This document shows positions 43,882 to 55,013 of a stretch of DNA of 64,000 bases, piece by piece. The notes below the pieces were generated by a model. The model worked only from the letters and a program-made list of their open reading frames with translations. It made no database searches and was not told the origin of the DNA. A program made the position numbers and the translations under genes. Position 1 is the first letter of the stretch. Each line of letters opens with the position of its first letter. This DNA is from Thiohalorhabdus sp. Cl-TMA. GTDB taxonomy: Bacteria > Pseudomonadota > Gammaproteobacteria > Thiohalorhabdales > Thiohalorhabdaceae. The stretch is taken from positions 372,001-436,000 of the forward strand of contig NZ_JBGUAW010000002.1 of NCBI RefSeq assembly GCF_041821045.1, in the 5' to 3' direction.

Positions 43882-45264
43882 TCAGCCCTCCTCGAAACTG
43901 TCTGAGGTGGCGGACAGGGGCCGGGTGGGGTGCGCGCGCGGGCTCGGTTCCGGCCGCTGGGGCTGGATGCCGGTGCGGACGATGCGCAGCAGGTACCAGA
44001 TGCCTGCCCCGAAGATCACGGTGTACACCAGAGCGAATGCCGTCAGCGACGTCGCCACGCTTCCGGCGGAGACCGCGGAATTGGCCTCGGAGGTGCGCAG
44101 CAGGCCGTAGATCACGTAAGGCTGCCGGCCGATCTCGGCGGTGAACCATCCCGTGAGGATGGCCACGAACCCGGAGGGGATCATGGCCATCCAGGCCCGG
44201 TGCAATGGTCGGGAGCTGCCCAATCGGCCGCGCCGCCAGGCCCAGAGGCTCGCCGCCGCCAGGATCAGCATGGCCACGCCGATGGCCAGCATGACGCGGA
44301 AGGACCAGAACACCGGGGCCACCGGCGGCCGGTTCTTCGGCTTGAAGGCCTCGAGCCCGGTTACCTCGGCGTTCAGGTCATGCTTGAGGATCAGGCTGCC
44401 GAGCTTGGGGATGGCCACCTCGTAGTGGTTCTCCTCGGCCTGGGCGTCCGGTATGCCGAAGAGGACGAACGGCGCGCCGCGCTCGGTCTCCCAGTGCCCT
44501 TCCATGGCCGCCAGCTTGGCCGGCTGGTGCTCCACCACGAACAGGCCCTGCAGGTCGCCGGCCAGGATCTGCAGCGGCGTCACGATGGCGACGAACGCCG
44601 TTGCCAGCTTGAGCATGCGGTGCGACTCCTCCCGATGCCGATTCCTGCGCAGGTACCAGGCGGAGACGCCGCCGATGACGAAGGCCGTGGCCAGGAAGGC
44701 GCCGAGGACCATGTGAATGAGCCGGTAGGGGAAGGAAGGGTTGAAGATGACACTGAACCAGTCCACAGGATAGAAGACGCCGTCCCGGATCGCGTATCCG
44801 GCCGGAGACTGCATCCAGCTGTTGGCGGAGATGATCCAGAAGGCCGATATCAGGGTTCCCAGGGCCACCATACAGGTGGAGAGGAAGTGCATGCGGGGCG
44901 AGACCCGGTTCCAGCCGAACAGCATGACGCCCAGGAAGGTGGCCTCCAGGAAGAAGGCCGTCAGCACCTCGTAGCTCAGAAGCGGCCCCAGGATATTCCC
45001 CGCCGCGTCCGTAAGCTGGCTCCAGTTGGTGCCAAACTGGAAGCTCATGACGATTCCGGAGACCACCCCCATGCCGAAGCTGACGGCAAAAATCTTGAGC
45101 CAGAAGAAGTACAGGTCCTGATAGACCTGCTCCTTCTTCCAGAGGTAGTTGGCCTGGAGGAAGGCCAGCCAGCTGGCCAGGCCGATGGTGAAGGCCGGGA
45201 ACAGGATATGGAAGGAAACGACGAACCCGAACTGTATCCTGGACAGCATCAAGGCATCGAGCAT
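43882..45264 (-). CDS. cydA: Cytochrome bd-type (cyanide-insensitive-like) oxidase subunit I
   Basis: The 460-residue protein has the heme ligand His19 (SFHILFPAF), Glu99 and Glu107 (SYEVLTAFFLEATF), and the second heme ligand His184 (RLIHMVLGAF). The Q-loop is short, as in cyanide-insensitive oxidases (CioA). The usual GRQPW is GRQPY here, a rare change next to the quinol site. It oxidises quinol with oxygen at high affinity. A candidate promoter is at 45390-45418. Confidence 0.95.
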   Translation of the reverse strand: MLDALMLSRIQFGFVVSFHILFPAFTIGLASWLAFLQANYLWKKEQVYQDLYFFWLKIFAVSFGMGVVSGIVMSFQFGTNWSQLTDAAGNILGPLLSYEVLTAFFLEATFLGVMLFGWNRVSPRMHFLSTCMVALGTLISAFWIISANSWMQSPAGYAIRDGVFYPVDWFSVIFNPSFPYRLIHMVLGAFLATAFVIGGVSAWYLRRNRHREESHRMLKLATAFVAIVTPLQILAGDLQGLFVVEHQPAKLAAMEGHWETERGAPFVLFGIPDAQAEENHYEVAIPKLGSLILKHDLNAEVTGLEAFKPKNRPPVAPVFWSFRVMLAIGVAMLILAAASLWAWRRGRLGSSRPLHRAWMAMIPSGFVAILTGWFTAEIGRQPYVIYGLLRTSEANSAVSAGSVATSLTAFALVYTVIFGAGIWYLLRIVRTGIQPQRPEPSPRAHPTRPLSATSDSFEEG

Positions 45265-45769
45265 TACTACCTCCGTCGGCTGGGCGGGCGATCAGGAACC
45301 GTGGAGCCGGGGCTCCCCGGACCATGCGCTGATCCCGGTCGGACAGCGGCTGCGGCGGGCGCGGCGTTATGTCCGGCGCAGCCAGTGCCACTATACCTAT
45401 TTTTGCGTAGAATCTCAGTCCTGTATCGATTATGGAATCAGGAATCCTCCGTGGAGCGTCGGCTTGCCTGATCCTGCCGATATGGTTGTCCGGAGATAAA
45501 TAATCGGTACGTTCCCGCCTGTTGCGGCCTTCGGCGGCGCAATTTGCCGGTACGGATGCCGGGCACCTTACGAGGCTTCCCCTTACCATGTCCCAGCATG
45601 GCCCGTTCCGACCGTTCCTGAACAGCCCGGCGCTGCTTTCGCGGTGTCATGCCGTTCCCGGCCGTTTCCCGCTTTTCAGGGGAAACGGCATGTTCCGTCC
45701 GGGCTGCACCAGCCGCACCTGTTTCCAGGGTGTGCCTTTATCCGGCTTCACCGTGGTCTCCGCCGACAC
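45265..45769. other. Intergenic region between cydA and the MDR oxidoreductase gene
   Basis: No protein gene is supported here. The half near cydA contains the candidate promoter. Short frames on both strands have poor codon character and no ribosome sites. I see no RNA gene. Confidence 0.5.
45390..45418 (-). promoter_or_regulatory. Candidate sigma-70 promoter for cydAB
   Basis: On the minus strand, CTGAGA (45418-45413), a 17-base spacer and TATAGT (45395-45390) resemble a -35/-10 pair. It lies about 125 bases before cydA. Confidence 0.4.
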
Positions 45770-46759
45770 TCACACGGTGACGACGATCTTGCCCACTTGT
45801 TGGTTCGATTCCAGAAAGCGGTGCGCTTCCTGGATCTCATCGAGCGGAAAGGTCTTGCTGATGGCGGGCGCGAGATCGCCGGAGGTCACTCCTTCCAGGA
45901 TGAAGCGCTTGGCGCTCTCCAGGCGTTCCGGGTCGGACACGATCTCGGCGTACAGATAGCCCTTCAGCGTCAGCTGCTTGCCCAGAACGGGGAAAACCGG
46001 AAACGGCGTGGGCTGCGTGCTCAGCGCGCCGTACTCCAGCAGGATCCCGCCCGGCGCCATGGCCTCGGTCAGGGGCTCCAGCAAGGGGCCGCCGATGGGA
46101 TCGAAGACCACCCGGGCCCCCCCACCGCCCGTAATCTCCGCGACGCGGGCGGGCAGGTCCTCCTCCTCGGTGGCCACCACGTGGTCCGCGCCGGCGTCGA
46201 GCAGGGACTGGCGCTTGGCGGTGGTGCGCGTGGTGGCGATGCTGGTGGCGCCCACCTTCCGTGCGATCTGGAAGGCGGCAAGGCCCACGCTGCTGGAGGC
46301 GGCCGTGATGATGACGGCATCGCATGCGCCGAGCCGGGCCTGATCGACGAGCCCGCCGTAGGCCGTGACGAAGGGCATCCAGAGCGCGGCCGCCTGCTCG
46401 AACGACAAGGTTTCCGGATGCTTGACCACCAGGGACGCGGGCAGGTTGGCCATCTCGCCGTAGGTGCCCCAGTGGGCGATGTCGAGGGGCGGGATCAGGC
46501 TGACGGCATCGCCTTCCCGGAAGCCCTCCGCGCCGGCCCCCACCTTCCGGACGGTGCCGGCGGCCTCGTAGCCGAGCCGGCTCGGGAGCTCGGCCTCCTG
46601 CAAGTAGGCGTTATTGCGGAACATGGCTTCCGCCCGGTTCAGTCCGATGGCCCGGACGTCGATCTGGACCTCGCCCGGGGCGGGATCGGGCACGTCGAGC
46701 TCCTCCATGCGCTGGACTTCCGGTCCGCCGTATTCGTGGATCCGAACGATACGCGGCAT
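45770..46759 (-). CDS. Zinc-free MDR quinone oxidoreductase-like protein
   Basis: The 329-residue protein matches the medium-chain dehydrogenase/reductase family: GGPEVQRMEELDVPDPAPGE, IGLNRAEAMFRNNAY, LGYEAAGTVRKVG, and the NADPH-binding ITAASSSVGLAAFQIARKVGA. The zinc ligands of alcohol dehydrogenases are absent, as in quinone oxidoreductases. It probably reduces quinones or enones using NADPH. The ATG at 46759 has a GAGGAG site eight bases upstream; a longer start at 46792 lacks one. Confidence 0.88.
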   Translation of the reverse strand: MPRIVRIHEYGGPEVQRMEELDVPDPAPGEVQIDVRAIGLNRAEAMFRNNAYLQEAELPSRLGYEAAGTVRKVGAGAEGFREGDAVSLIPPLDIAHWGTYGEMANLPASLVVKHPETLSFEQAAALWMPFVTAYGGLVDQARLGACDAVIITAASSSVGLAAFQIARKVGATSIATTRTTAKRQSLLDAGADHVVATEEEDLPARVAEITGGGGARVVFDPIGGPLLEPLTEAMAPGGILLEYGALSTQPTPFPVFPVLGKQLTLKGYLYAEIVSDPERLESAKRFILEGVTSGDLAPAISKTFPLDEIQEAHRFLESNQQVGKIVVTV

Positions 46760-46906
46760 ATCGGTCTCCTCTTCGGGTCTCGCTGGCTCCAAGGGTGGAC
46801 GGAGGGCCTTTGCCGGGTTGATGTCTAGGGCCCGGTTCGTCCCAATGCCGGCCCGGCCGGATGGGTGCCGATGGCCTTGGCGGCGGTGGTATGCCTCCGC
46901 GCCAGG

Positions 46907-47842
46907 TCAGGAGGGGTCGTTTCCCGGCACCGGCCGGATATGGGTCAGCACGCGCGTCGACTCGATGGCGGCGGTGCGCGTGAAGGCGGTCATGTAGGGG
47001 CGCTCCGCCTCGCCCTGGCGGATGGCCATGTACAGGGTTCCCGCCATGCCCTGCTCGCCCAGGGGAACACCGGTCACGCTGCCCCGCTCCAGGTGGTCCT
47101 CCATGGCCCAGGCGGGCAGCGCGGCGAAGCCGCGGCCGCTGGCCACGAGCTGCAGGAGCATGGCGGTGAGCTCCGTGGTCCGCACCTGCGCCGGCTCGAT
47201 GCCGGCCGGACCCAGGAAGCGGGTGAAGATGTCCAGCCGCTGGCGCTCCACGGGATAGGTGATGAGCGTTTCGCCCGCCAGATCGCTCGGATCGGCCCAG
47301 GGCCGCCCGGCCAACGGATGGTCCGGCGGCGCCGCCAGTAGTACCTGGTAGCGGAACAGCGGCAGGTAGGTGATGCCGGAGAGGTCCTGGGGGTCCGAAG
47401 TGATGACCAGATCAACGTCGCCGCGCACCAGCGCGGGCAGCGGCTCCACCCGGAAGCCCACGGTGAGGTCCAGGGAGACCTCCGGCCACTGCCGGCGGTA
47501 GGTGTCCAGGGTGGGAATCAGCCAGTCGAAGCAGCTGTGGCACTCCAGGGCGATATAGAGCCGCCCGGCCTCCCCGGCGGCCAGGGAGGCCAGCTCCTGC
47601 TCGGCGGACTGGATCTCGGGCAGGAAGCGGTCCGCCAGGGAAAGCAGCCGGTCCCCGGCCTGGGTGAAGCGGAGGGGACGGCTCCGGCGGTGATAGAGCG
47701 AGACCCCCAGGCGATCCTCCAGCTCCCGGACCCGGTGGGACAGGGCCGAGGGGGTCAGGTGGAGGCGGCCGGCAGTGCGCTCCAGGCTGCCGGTTTCCCG
47801 CAGCAGGCTGAGCAGGTGGAGGTGGTGTCGCTCGATGATCAC
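46907..47842 (-). CDS. metR: LysR-type regulator MetR
   Basis: The 311-residue regulator has the winged helix ETGSLERTAGRLHLTPSALSHRVRELEDRLG and a substrate domain typical of MetR, which uses homocysteine as co-inducer. These are cut here to ETGSLERTAGRLHL and TPSALSHRVRELED. A GTG at 47842 with a GGAGG site six bases upstream is preferred to an ATG at 47929, because the latter start would lie beyond the MetR box at 47885. It is divergent from metE, the standard arrangement. Confidence 0.9.
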   Translation of the reverse strand: MIIERHHLHLLSLLRETGSLERTAGRLHLTPSALSHRVRELEDRLGVSLYHRRSRPLRFTQAGDRLLSLADRFLPEIQSAEQELASLAAGEAGRLYIALECHSCFDWLIPTLDTYRRQWPEVSLDLTVGFRVEPLPALVRGDVDLVITSDPQDLSGITYLPLFRYQVLLAAPPDHPLAGRPWADPSDLAGETLITYPVERQRLDIFTRFLGPAGIEPAQVRTTELTAMLLQLVASGRGFAALPAWAMEDHLERGSVTGVPLGEQGMAGTLYMAIRQGEAERPYMTAFTRTAAIESTRVLTHIRPVPGNDPS

Positions 47843-47884
47843 CGGGGCCCTCCGGGAACATTCCGGGCCATGGGCAGATATTCC

Positions 47885-47897
47885 TGAAGTTTTTTCA
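47885..47897. promoter_or_regulatory. MetR operator between metR and metE
   Basis: TGAA, five bases, TTCA is a perfect match to the MetR-binding consensus TGAANNNNNTTCA. It lies 85 to 97 bases before metE and between the divergent genes. A TACAAT hexamer at 47906-47911 could be the metE -10. Confidence 0.8.
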
Positions 47898-47981
47898 TGT
47901 ATATCTACAATATTTCCAAATGGATTCATTGATCAAGCGGGCTTACGCTGAATGGGTCTTTCTGCAACGGAGGTGCAAACC

Positions 47982-50273
47982 ATGGTTCAGGCCCATTCGC
48001 TCGGCTTTCCCCGCATCGGCGTCCACCGGGAGATGAAAAAGGCCGTGGAGGCCTATTGGTCCGGCGAAAGCAGCCGGGAGGGGCTGGAAGACGCCGGCCG
48101 CGAGCTGCGCGCCCGGCACTGGCGGCAGCAGGCCGAGGCCGGCCTGGACTACGTGCCGGTGGGCGATTTCTCCTGGTACGACCACGTGCTCGACACCAGC
48201 GTCCTGCTCGGGGCGGTGCCGGAGCGCTTCAGCAAGTCGGCCCGCAACGTGGACCTGGACACCTACTTCCGCATGGCCCGCGGCAAGTCGTCGGATGGGG
48301 CCGAGGCCACGCCCTGCGAGATGACCAAGTGGTTCGATACCAACTACCACTATCTGGTCCCCGAGCTGCATGCCGGCATGATCTTCGAGCAGGGCTCGAG
48401 CAAGCTGTTCGACGAGACCCGCGACGCCATCGAGCAGGGCTACCACCCCAAGCCCGTGCTGGTGGGTCCGCTCACCTGGTTGTGGCTGGGCAAGGCCAAG
48501 GGCGAGGACTTCGACAAGCTGGAGCTGCTGGACCGGCTGATCCCCGCCTATGTGCGGATCCTGGGCCGGCTTTCCGAGATGGGCGCGGAGTGGGTGCAGC
48601 TGGACGAGCCTATCCTGGCGCTGGACCTGCCCGAGGAGTGGCGGGAAGGGTTTACCCGCGCCTATAACCTGCTGGTGAACCGGGGCCCCAAGGTGATGGT
48701 GGCCGCTTACTATGGAAGCCTGGGCGACAATCGTGACCTGGCATGCTCGGTGCCGGTGGATGGCCTGCACGTGGACGGCGTGCGCGGGGCGTCGGAGCTG
48801 GAGGGCGTGGCCGAGGCCCTGCCTCCCGGGACGCTTCTGTCGGCGGGCGTGATCGACGGCCGTAACGTCTGGCGGGCCGACCTGGAGCAGCTCCTGGCAC
48901 GGCTCCGGGACCTGGAGCGCGTTCTCGGATCCGAGCGGCTCTGGGTGGCGCCCTCCTGCTCCCTGCTCCACGTGCCGGTGGACCTGGCGGAGGAGCACGG
49001 TCTGGACGAGCAGCTTCGCGGCTGGCTCGCCTTCGCGGTGCAGAAGCTGGACGAGGTGGCGCTGCTGAAGCGGGCCTTGAACGAGGGGCGCGAGCCGGTG
49101 GCCAAGGAGCTGACAGTGAGCGCCGCCGCGGCCGGTTCCCGCCGCGAATCGGACCGCGTCCGCCGGGACGGGGTCCGCGAGCGGCTGGCCGGCCTTACCC
49201 CGGCCATGGCGCGGCGGGACCATCCCTATGCGGAGCGCCGACGCCACCAGCGGACCAATCTGCGCCTTCCCGAGCTGCCCACCACCAGCATCGGCTCCTT
49301 CCCGCAGACGGCGGAGATCCGCCGGGCGCGGCGTGAGTACAAGGCCGGGCGGCTGTCGGAGGCCGACTACGATGCCGCCATGAAGGCCACCATCGCCGAG
49401 GACGTGCGCCTGCAGGAGGAGATCGGCCTGGACATGCTGGTGCACGGCGAGCCCGAGCGCCCCGACATGGTGGAGTACTTCGGCCAGCAGCTCGACGGCT
49501 TCGCCTTCACCACCAACGGCTGGGTGCAGAGCTACGGCTCCCGCTGCGTGCGCCCGCCGGTGATCTACGGCGACGTGAACCGCCCCGAGCCCATGACCGT
49601 GGACTGGTCGCTGTACGCCCAGTCGCTTACCGACAAGCCCATGAAGGGCATGCTCACCGGCCCGGTGACCATCCTGCAGTGGTCCTTCGTGCGCGACGAC
49701 CAGCCGCGCGCCGATACCGCCCGCCAGATCGCCCTGGCCATGCGCGACGAGGTGAGCGATCTGGAGTCCGCCGGCCTGCGCGCCATCCAGGTAGACGAGC
49801 CGGCCCTGCGCGAGGGCCTGCCGCTGCGCCGGGCGGACCGGCAGGACTATCTGGACTGGGCGGTGGAGGCCTTCCGCATCGCCACCAGCGGCGTCTCCGA
49901 TGCCACACAGATCCATACCCACATGTGCTACGCCGAGTTTAACGACATCATCGAGACCATCGCCGCCCTGGATGCCGACGTGATTTCGGTGGAAGCGTCG
50001 CGCTCGGAGATGGAGCTGCTGGAGGTCTTCCGGGACTACGAGTACCCCAACGAGATCGGCCCGGGCGTCTACGACATCCACTCGCCGCGCGTCCCGAGCG
50101 TAGAGGAGATGGTGGCGCTACTGGAGAAGGCCGAGCAGGTTATCCCGCGCGACCGGCTGTGGGTGAACCCCGACTGTGGCCTCAAGACCCGCGGTTGGGA
50201 GCAGGTCCGTCCGGCCCTGGGGCACATGGTGGCCGCAGCGCGCAAGATGCGGGAGCGTCAGCCGGTTAGCTGA
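47982..50273 (+). CDS. metE: Cobalamin-independent methionine synthase
   Basis: The 763-residue enzyme transfers a methyl group from 5-methyltetrahydropteroyl-glutamate to homocysteine. The N-terminal domain starts AHSLGFPRIGVHREMKKAVE, and the catalytic half has PTTSIGSFPQT, VLHGEPERPDMVEYFG (here LVHGEPERPDMVEYFG) and the zinc ligands in IHTHMCYAEF and NPDCGLKTR (Cys at about 732). An ATG at 47982 with GGAGG eight bases before it is preferred to 47952. MetR controls it from the divergent gene. A hairpin follows. Confidence 0.96.
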   Translation: MVQAHSLGFPRIGVHREMKKAVEAYWSGESSREGLEDAGRELRARHWRQQAEAGLDYVPVGDFSWYDHVLDTSVLLGAVPERFSKSARNVDLDTYFRMARGKSSDGAEATPCEMTKWFDTNYHYLVPELHAGMIFEQGSSKLFDETRDAIEQGYHPKPVLVGPLTWLWLGKAKGEDFDKLELLDRLIPAYVRILGRLSEMGAEWVQLDEPILALDLPEEWREGFTRAYNLLVNRGPKVMVAAYYGSLGDNRDLACSVPVDGLHVDGVRGASELEGVAEALPPGTLLSAGVIDGRNVWRADLEQLLARLRDLERVLGSERLWVAPSCSLLHVPVDLAEEHGLDEQLRGWLAFAVQKLDEVALLKRALNEGREPVAKELTVSAAAAGSRRESDRVRRDGVRERLAGLTPAMARRDHPYAERRRHQRTNLRLPELPTTSIGSFPQTAEIRRARREYKAGRLSEADYDAAMKATIAEDVRLQEEIGLDMLVHGEPERPDMVEYFGQQLDGFAFTTNGWVQSYGSRCVRPPVIYGDVNRPEPMTVDWSLYAQSLTDKPMKGMLTGPVTILQWSFVRDDQPRADTARQIALAMRDEVSDLESAGLRAIQVDEPALREGLPLRRADRQDYLDWAVEAFRIATSGVSDATQIHTHMCYAEFNDIIETIAALDADVISVEASRSEMELLEVFRDYEYPNEIGPGVYDIHSPRVPSVEEMVALLEKAEQVIPRDRLWVNPDCGLKTRGWEQVRPALGHMVAAARKMRERQPVS

Positions 50274-50288
50274 GCGGGGTAGGCTGTC

Positions 50289-50326
50289 CCGCAAGAAGGC
50301 CCGCTAAGTGGCGGGCCTTCTTGCGG
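50289..50326. terminator. Hairpin terminator between metE and chaC
   Basis: A perfect 16-base stem, CCGCAAGAAGGCCCGC with its complement, encloses a six-base loop just after metE. Genes on both sides converge on it, so it likely acts in both directions. The T run is short. Confidence 0.7.
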
Positions 50327-50344
50327 TTGGGTGCCGGTGCGTGG

Positions 50345-50893
50345 TCAGGCCGGTGCCTGCAGGCCCAGCTGCGCCGCCAGCTCATCCATGTGGGGCTCCT
50401 GGATGCCGAGAGTGCGCAGGCCTTCCCAGGTCTTGGCCACGTATTCGGTGTTCGGGCCGGAGCGGCCGGCGGCCCGCCGGATGATGGCGGCCGCCTCCGG
50501 GGTGGAGAAGTCCGTGCGGCAGCGAGGATGGTCGGGGTTGGCCACGTAGGTCAGGGCCGTCTCCTCGCCGCCGGCCACCCACACCGGCAGCCAGGCCCGC
50601 TGGTACACCGAGTCGCCCAGCTCGCGCTGGTCCAGATTGGCCTGGACCTCGGCCTCCCGGCCGCGCGGGACGCGGAAGGCCACGCCCCGGCAGACGGTTG
50701 CCTCGGCAGGGATCAGCCCCAGCACCAAGCCGGGGAATTCCCAGGTGCCGCGGTGGTCGTGGGTGTAGACGCAGAAACGGCGGGCGAAGCCCCGAACTTC
50801 GGCCAAATGGGCTTCCTCGTGGGGAAAGCCCGGGTTCCACACCAGACTGCCGAAGCCGAAGACCCACATTGGCTGGTCCCTCGTTGATGCCAT
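50345..50893 (-). CDS. chaC: ChaC-type gamma-glutamylcyclotransferase
   Basis: The 182-residue enzyme has the family start WVFGFGSLVWNPGF (the YGSLW-like substrate loop), the RRFCVYTHDHRGTWEFPG block and YLANPxH-like TYVANPDHPR. It cleaves glutathione to 5-oxoproline and Cys-Gly. It is encoded downstream of thiC on the same strand, with a 64-base gap. Normal length; the conserved catalytic Glu is likely in the QRELGDSVYQRAWLPV region or its neighbour. Confidence 0.9.
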   Translation of the reverse strand: MASTRDQPMWVFGFGSLVWNPGFPHEEAHLAEVRGFARRFCVYTHDHRGTWEFPGLVLGLIPAEATVCRGVAFRVPRGREAEVQANLDQRELGDSVYQRAWLPVWVAGGEETALTYVANPDHPRCRTDFSTPEAAAIIRRAAGRSGPNTEYVAKTWEGLRTLGIQEPHMDELAAQLGLQAPA

Positions 50894-50957
50894 GCACCCC
50901 CAGTTTAACCCGGGCCCTGCGGGTGGTCAGGGGCCTTTCCGGGAGCTCTCGCCGGCC

Positions 50958-52895
<1,938 letters not shown>

Positions 52896-53003
52896 TCAGG
52901 TTCGGAGGAGGCGAGACGGCAAGGGGCGGGCGGGAGTCGGCAAAGGATGGACAGAAGGCAGGGGCCCACGACGGACGCCCACGCACAGCCGAACGGATGC
53001 CGC

Positions 53004-53094
53004 ACTCTTCCTGCGCCGGTATTACCCGGTTCAGGTTCCAAGGGTCGTCCCGCCCAACGGGACCTCTCAGCCGTTCCCGGCTCCCCCGAGTGGT
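53004..53094 (-). ncRNA. TPP riboswitch (THI element) in the thiC leader
   Basis: On the minus strand the leader contains the conserved THI parts: the GGGGGAGCC start helix, GCTGAGAGG, ACCCTTGGAACCTGA, then CCGGGTAATACCGGCG and the closing AGGAAGAGTG. Thiamine pyrophosphate binding should reduce thiC expression. It lies about 155 bases before the ATG. Confidence 0.95.
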
Positions 53095-53241
53095 AACTGC
53101 CCATGTTGCCCCAGCCACCACTCCCAAGCAAGTAGGGGCGCTTACAGAGGTATAACCACGGAGTATACGGAGGCTGGCCACCAAGGTGGTCAGGGGATTG
53201 TTTGTGCGGCCCGATGGCTTTGCCCAGAGGCCGAGCTGTCG

Positions 53242-53311
53242 TTGCGGGAGTGGCTTTCAGCCGCGACTTATTTGCCGCTTCGGGGCGTCGCGACCGGAGG
53301 TCGCTCCCACA
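53242..53311. repeat. REP-type inverted repeat pair
   Basis: A left arm (53242-53266, with GCGGGAGTGGCTTTCAGCCGCGA cut to GCGGGAGTGG and CAGCCGCGA) faces a right arm GTCGCGACCGGAGGTCGC at 53287-53304, followed by TCCCAC. The right arm is a typical REP core (GTGGGAGCGACCTCCGGTCGCGAC reversed). Similar words recur at 54874-54941. It lies in the gap between thiC and nosL; the rest of 53095-53411 shows no gene. Confidence 0.75.
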
Positions 53312-53411
53312 ATGGATTTCTGCCCCGGAGGGCAGTCCGGAGCCCAGAATGGACAAAGCCCTGCGCGCTCCGTGCACTTCGTGGTGATTCGCCGATTGTA
53401 GAAGCTGGAAT

Positions 53412-53978
53412 TCACGGGTGCGCAGCGGACGAGCCTGGCATATCGGCCCCGTGGCCCTCCCCCGAGCCGCCGCCCGGGAGGTCGGCCACCAGCGCCCGGT
53501 CGATGTCCTCAAAGCGCCGGATTTCGCCACCGTGGTCCGCGCGGAAGGCCTCGGCGGCGGACCGCCCGGCGAAGGAGGCCAGGGTCGGCCCCATGGCGCC
53601 GCGGCGGTCGCTCCCCACCACGTAAAAGGCCTCCCGGGCGGGTATCCAGGCGGGGTCCGTTTTGTTGGGCCGGTCCCAGGGGGTCACCCCCATGTCGTTC
53701 ACGTAAAGCGCCCGGATGCGGTGGGCACGGGGACTGTCCCCCTCCAGCAGGTAGGCGAAGAAGTCCCGGGTGGAGCAGAAATGCCTCGGCTCCGATTTGC
53801 CCTTCAGGAAGAGCTGGGCCTTGGGGCCCGGGTAGTCCACCACGGTCATCCCGCATACGGCGCAGGCGGCGGAGCGGTCCGGGGCTTCCGGATCCGGAGC
53901 GGCCGTTCGCTGTCCCCCGCCGCTGCAGGCGAGCAGGAGCAGGGCCACGGAGAGGGCGGCAAAAAGGTTTCGCGTCAT
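53412..53978 (-). CDS. nosL: NosL copper chaperone lipoprotein
   Basis: The 188-residue protein has a lipobox LLAC (mature Cys near 18), the metal-binding CAVCGMTVVDYPGPKAQLF motif of NosL (Cys, Cys, Met) and the KGKSEPRHFCSTRDFFAYLL block. It delivers Cu(I) to NosZ. The AGGAGG ribosome site overlaps the nosY stop, showing coupling. A His-rich C-terminus (GHGADMPGSSAAH) may add copper sites. Confidence 0.92.
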   Translation of the reverse strand: MTRNLFAALSVALLLLACSGGGQRTAAPDPEAPDRSAACAVCGMTVVDYPGPKAQLFLKGKSEPRHFCSTRDFFAYLLEGDSPRAHRIRALYVNDMGVTPWDRPNKTDPAWIPAREAFYVVGSDRRGAMGPTLASFAGRSAAEAFRADHGGEIRRFEDIDRALVADLPGGGSGEGHGADMPGSSAAHP

Positions 53979-53989
53979 GGAACGGCCTC

Positions 53990-54823
53990 CTAAGCGGCCT
54001 CGCCGCGATTGAACAGCCACGCCGCCAGGGCCAGCGGTGCGACCACCCAGGCGGCCAGCGCCGCGAGTAGCAGGGTGCGGGAAAAGAGGGCCTCCGGTAC
54101 AACCGAGACCAGTCCCGAGCTGCGGGCCACCGCGTCGAATCCCGCTAGGTTGATCAGGCGGTAGACGTCGGCCGGATTGAGCAGAAGCAGGTAGGGAAAG
54201 ACACCGCCGCCCACCGCGCCCTCGGTGGCCACCAGCAGGCCCAGCAGGACCAGGTCGAAGAACAGCGCGAAGGCGAACCAGAGCAGCAGCGCCATGCCGG
54301 CGGCCCGGGTCTTTTCCGCCGCCGCCGCGGAGACCACGTAGGCAAGGCTCTGGAAGGCCAGGGCCAGCAGGATGGAGGTGGCGACGAACAGGCCGAAGGC
54401 CTCCCAGGCCTCCGGTCCCCCCGCTTCGGGGCTGAGCATCGCCAGGAGTCCTCCGGCCACGCTGAATCCCAGCAGGATGGAGAGGGTCAGGATGGCCGCC
54501 TGGCCGAGGAACTTGCCCACGAAGATCTGCCAGCGCTGCACCGGATAGCCGAGCAGCAGGAGTAGGGTGCCCTGCTCGCGCTCGCCGACGATGGCGCCGT
54601 AGCAGAGCACCAGGGCGATCAGCGGGATCAGGTAGATGGCCAGGCTGGTGAGGCTGGCGATGGTCACGCCCATGGGCGTGAAGCCCACGCGGCCGCTGGG
54701 GGCCGCGCCGAAGTAGGCGAGGGCCAGGGCGAGCACGGCGAGGGCCACGGACACGGCCAGCACCCACCGGTTGCGGACGCCGTCGCGGAATTCCTTCCGG
54801 GCCAGGGCGAGGGTGGGGGTCAT
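53990..54823 (-). CDS. nosY: NosY ABC permease
   Basis: The 277-residue protein has six membrane helices of the NosY/ABC-2 type, opening with LALARKEFRDGVRNRWVL, and ALVLCYGAIVGEREQGTLLLL, the conserved EREQGT turn. With NosF and NosD it exports or delivers a sulfur species needed for the copper-sulfide cluster of NosZ. It is separated from nosF by 190 bases that contain a REP element. Confidence 0.93.
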   Translation of the reverse strand: MTPTLALARKEFRDGVRNRWVLAVSVALAVLALALAYFGAAPSGRVGFTPMGVTIASLTSLAIYLIPLIALVLCYGAIVGEREQGTLLLLLGYPVQRWQIFVGKFLGQAAILTLSILLGFSVAGGLLAMLSPEAGGPEAWEAFGLFVATSILLALAFQSLAYVVSAAAAEKTRAAGMALLLWFAFALFFDLVLLGLLVATEGAVGGGVFPYLLLLNPADVYRLINLAGFDAVARSSGLVSVVPEALFSRTLLLAALAAWVVAPLALAAWLFNRGEAA

Positions 54824-54873
54824 TGCATAATCCCGGGCTTGGGCTGGTCACTTTTACGTGGAAGGCGGTCTTG

Positions 54874-54941
54874 GTGGGGGCGACCTCCGGTGGTGGCGGG
54901 GAGGCTGCCCGAGAATGTCGCGACCGGGAGGCCGCCCCCAC
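54874..54941. repeat. REP-type inverted repeat between nosF and nosY
   Basis: GTGGGGGCGACCTCCGG (54874-54890) faces GTCGCGACCGGGAGGC and CGCCCCCAC (54917-54941), the same REP words as at 53242-53311. The insertion lies inside the nos cluster, between genes that are usually adjacent. Confidence 0.75.
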
Positions 54942-55013
54942 AGGCCCTTGTCCGCGCCAAAGGCCCGGAAAGGGCGAGGGTCGCTTGCCCGGCATCGGTC
55001 CCCCGGTTCGCCA

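Noticed and set aside
47929-47936. TTGATCAA palindrome before metE as an FNR box
   Set aside because: The four-base spacer required between the half-sites is missing.
47943-50081. Open frame of 712 codons opposite metE
   Set aside because: It mirrors metE exactly and has no family resemblance or ribosome site.
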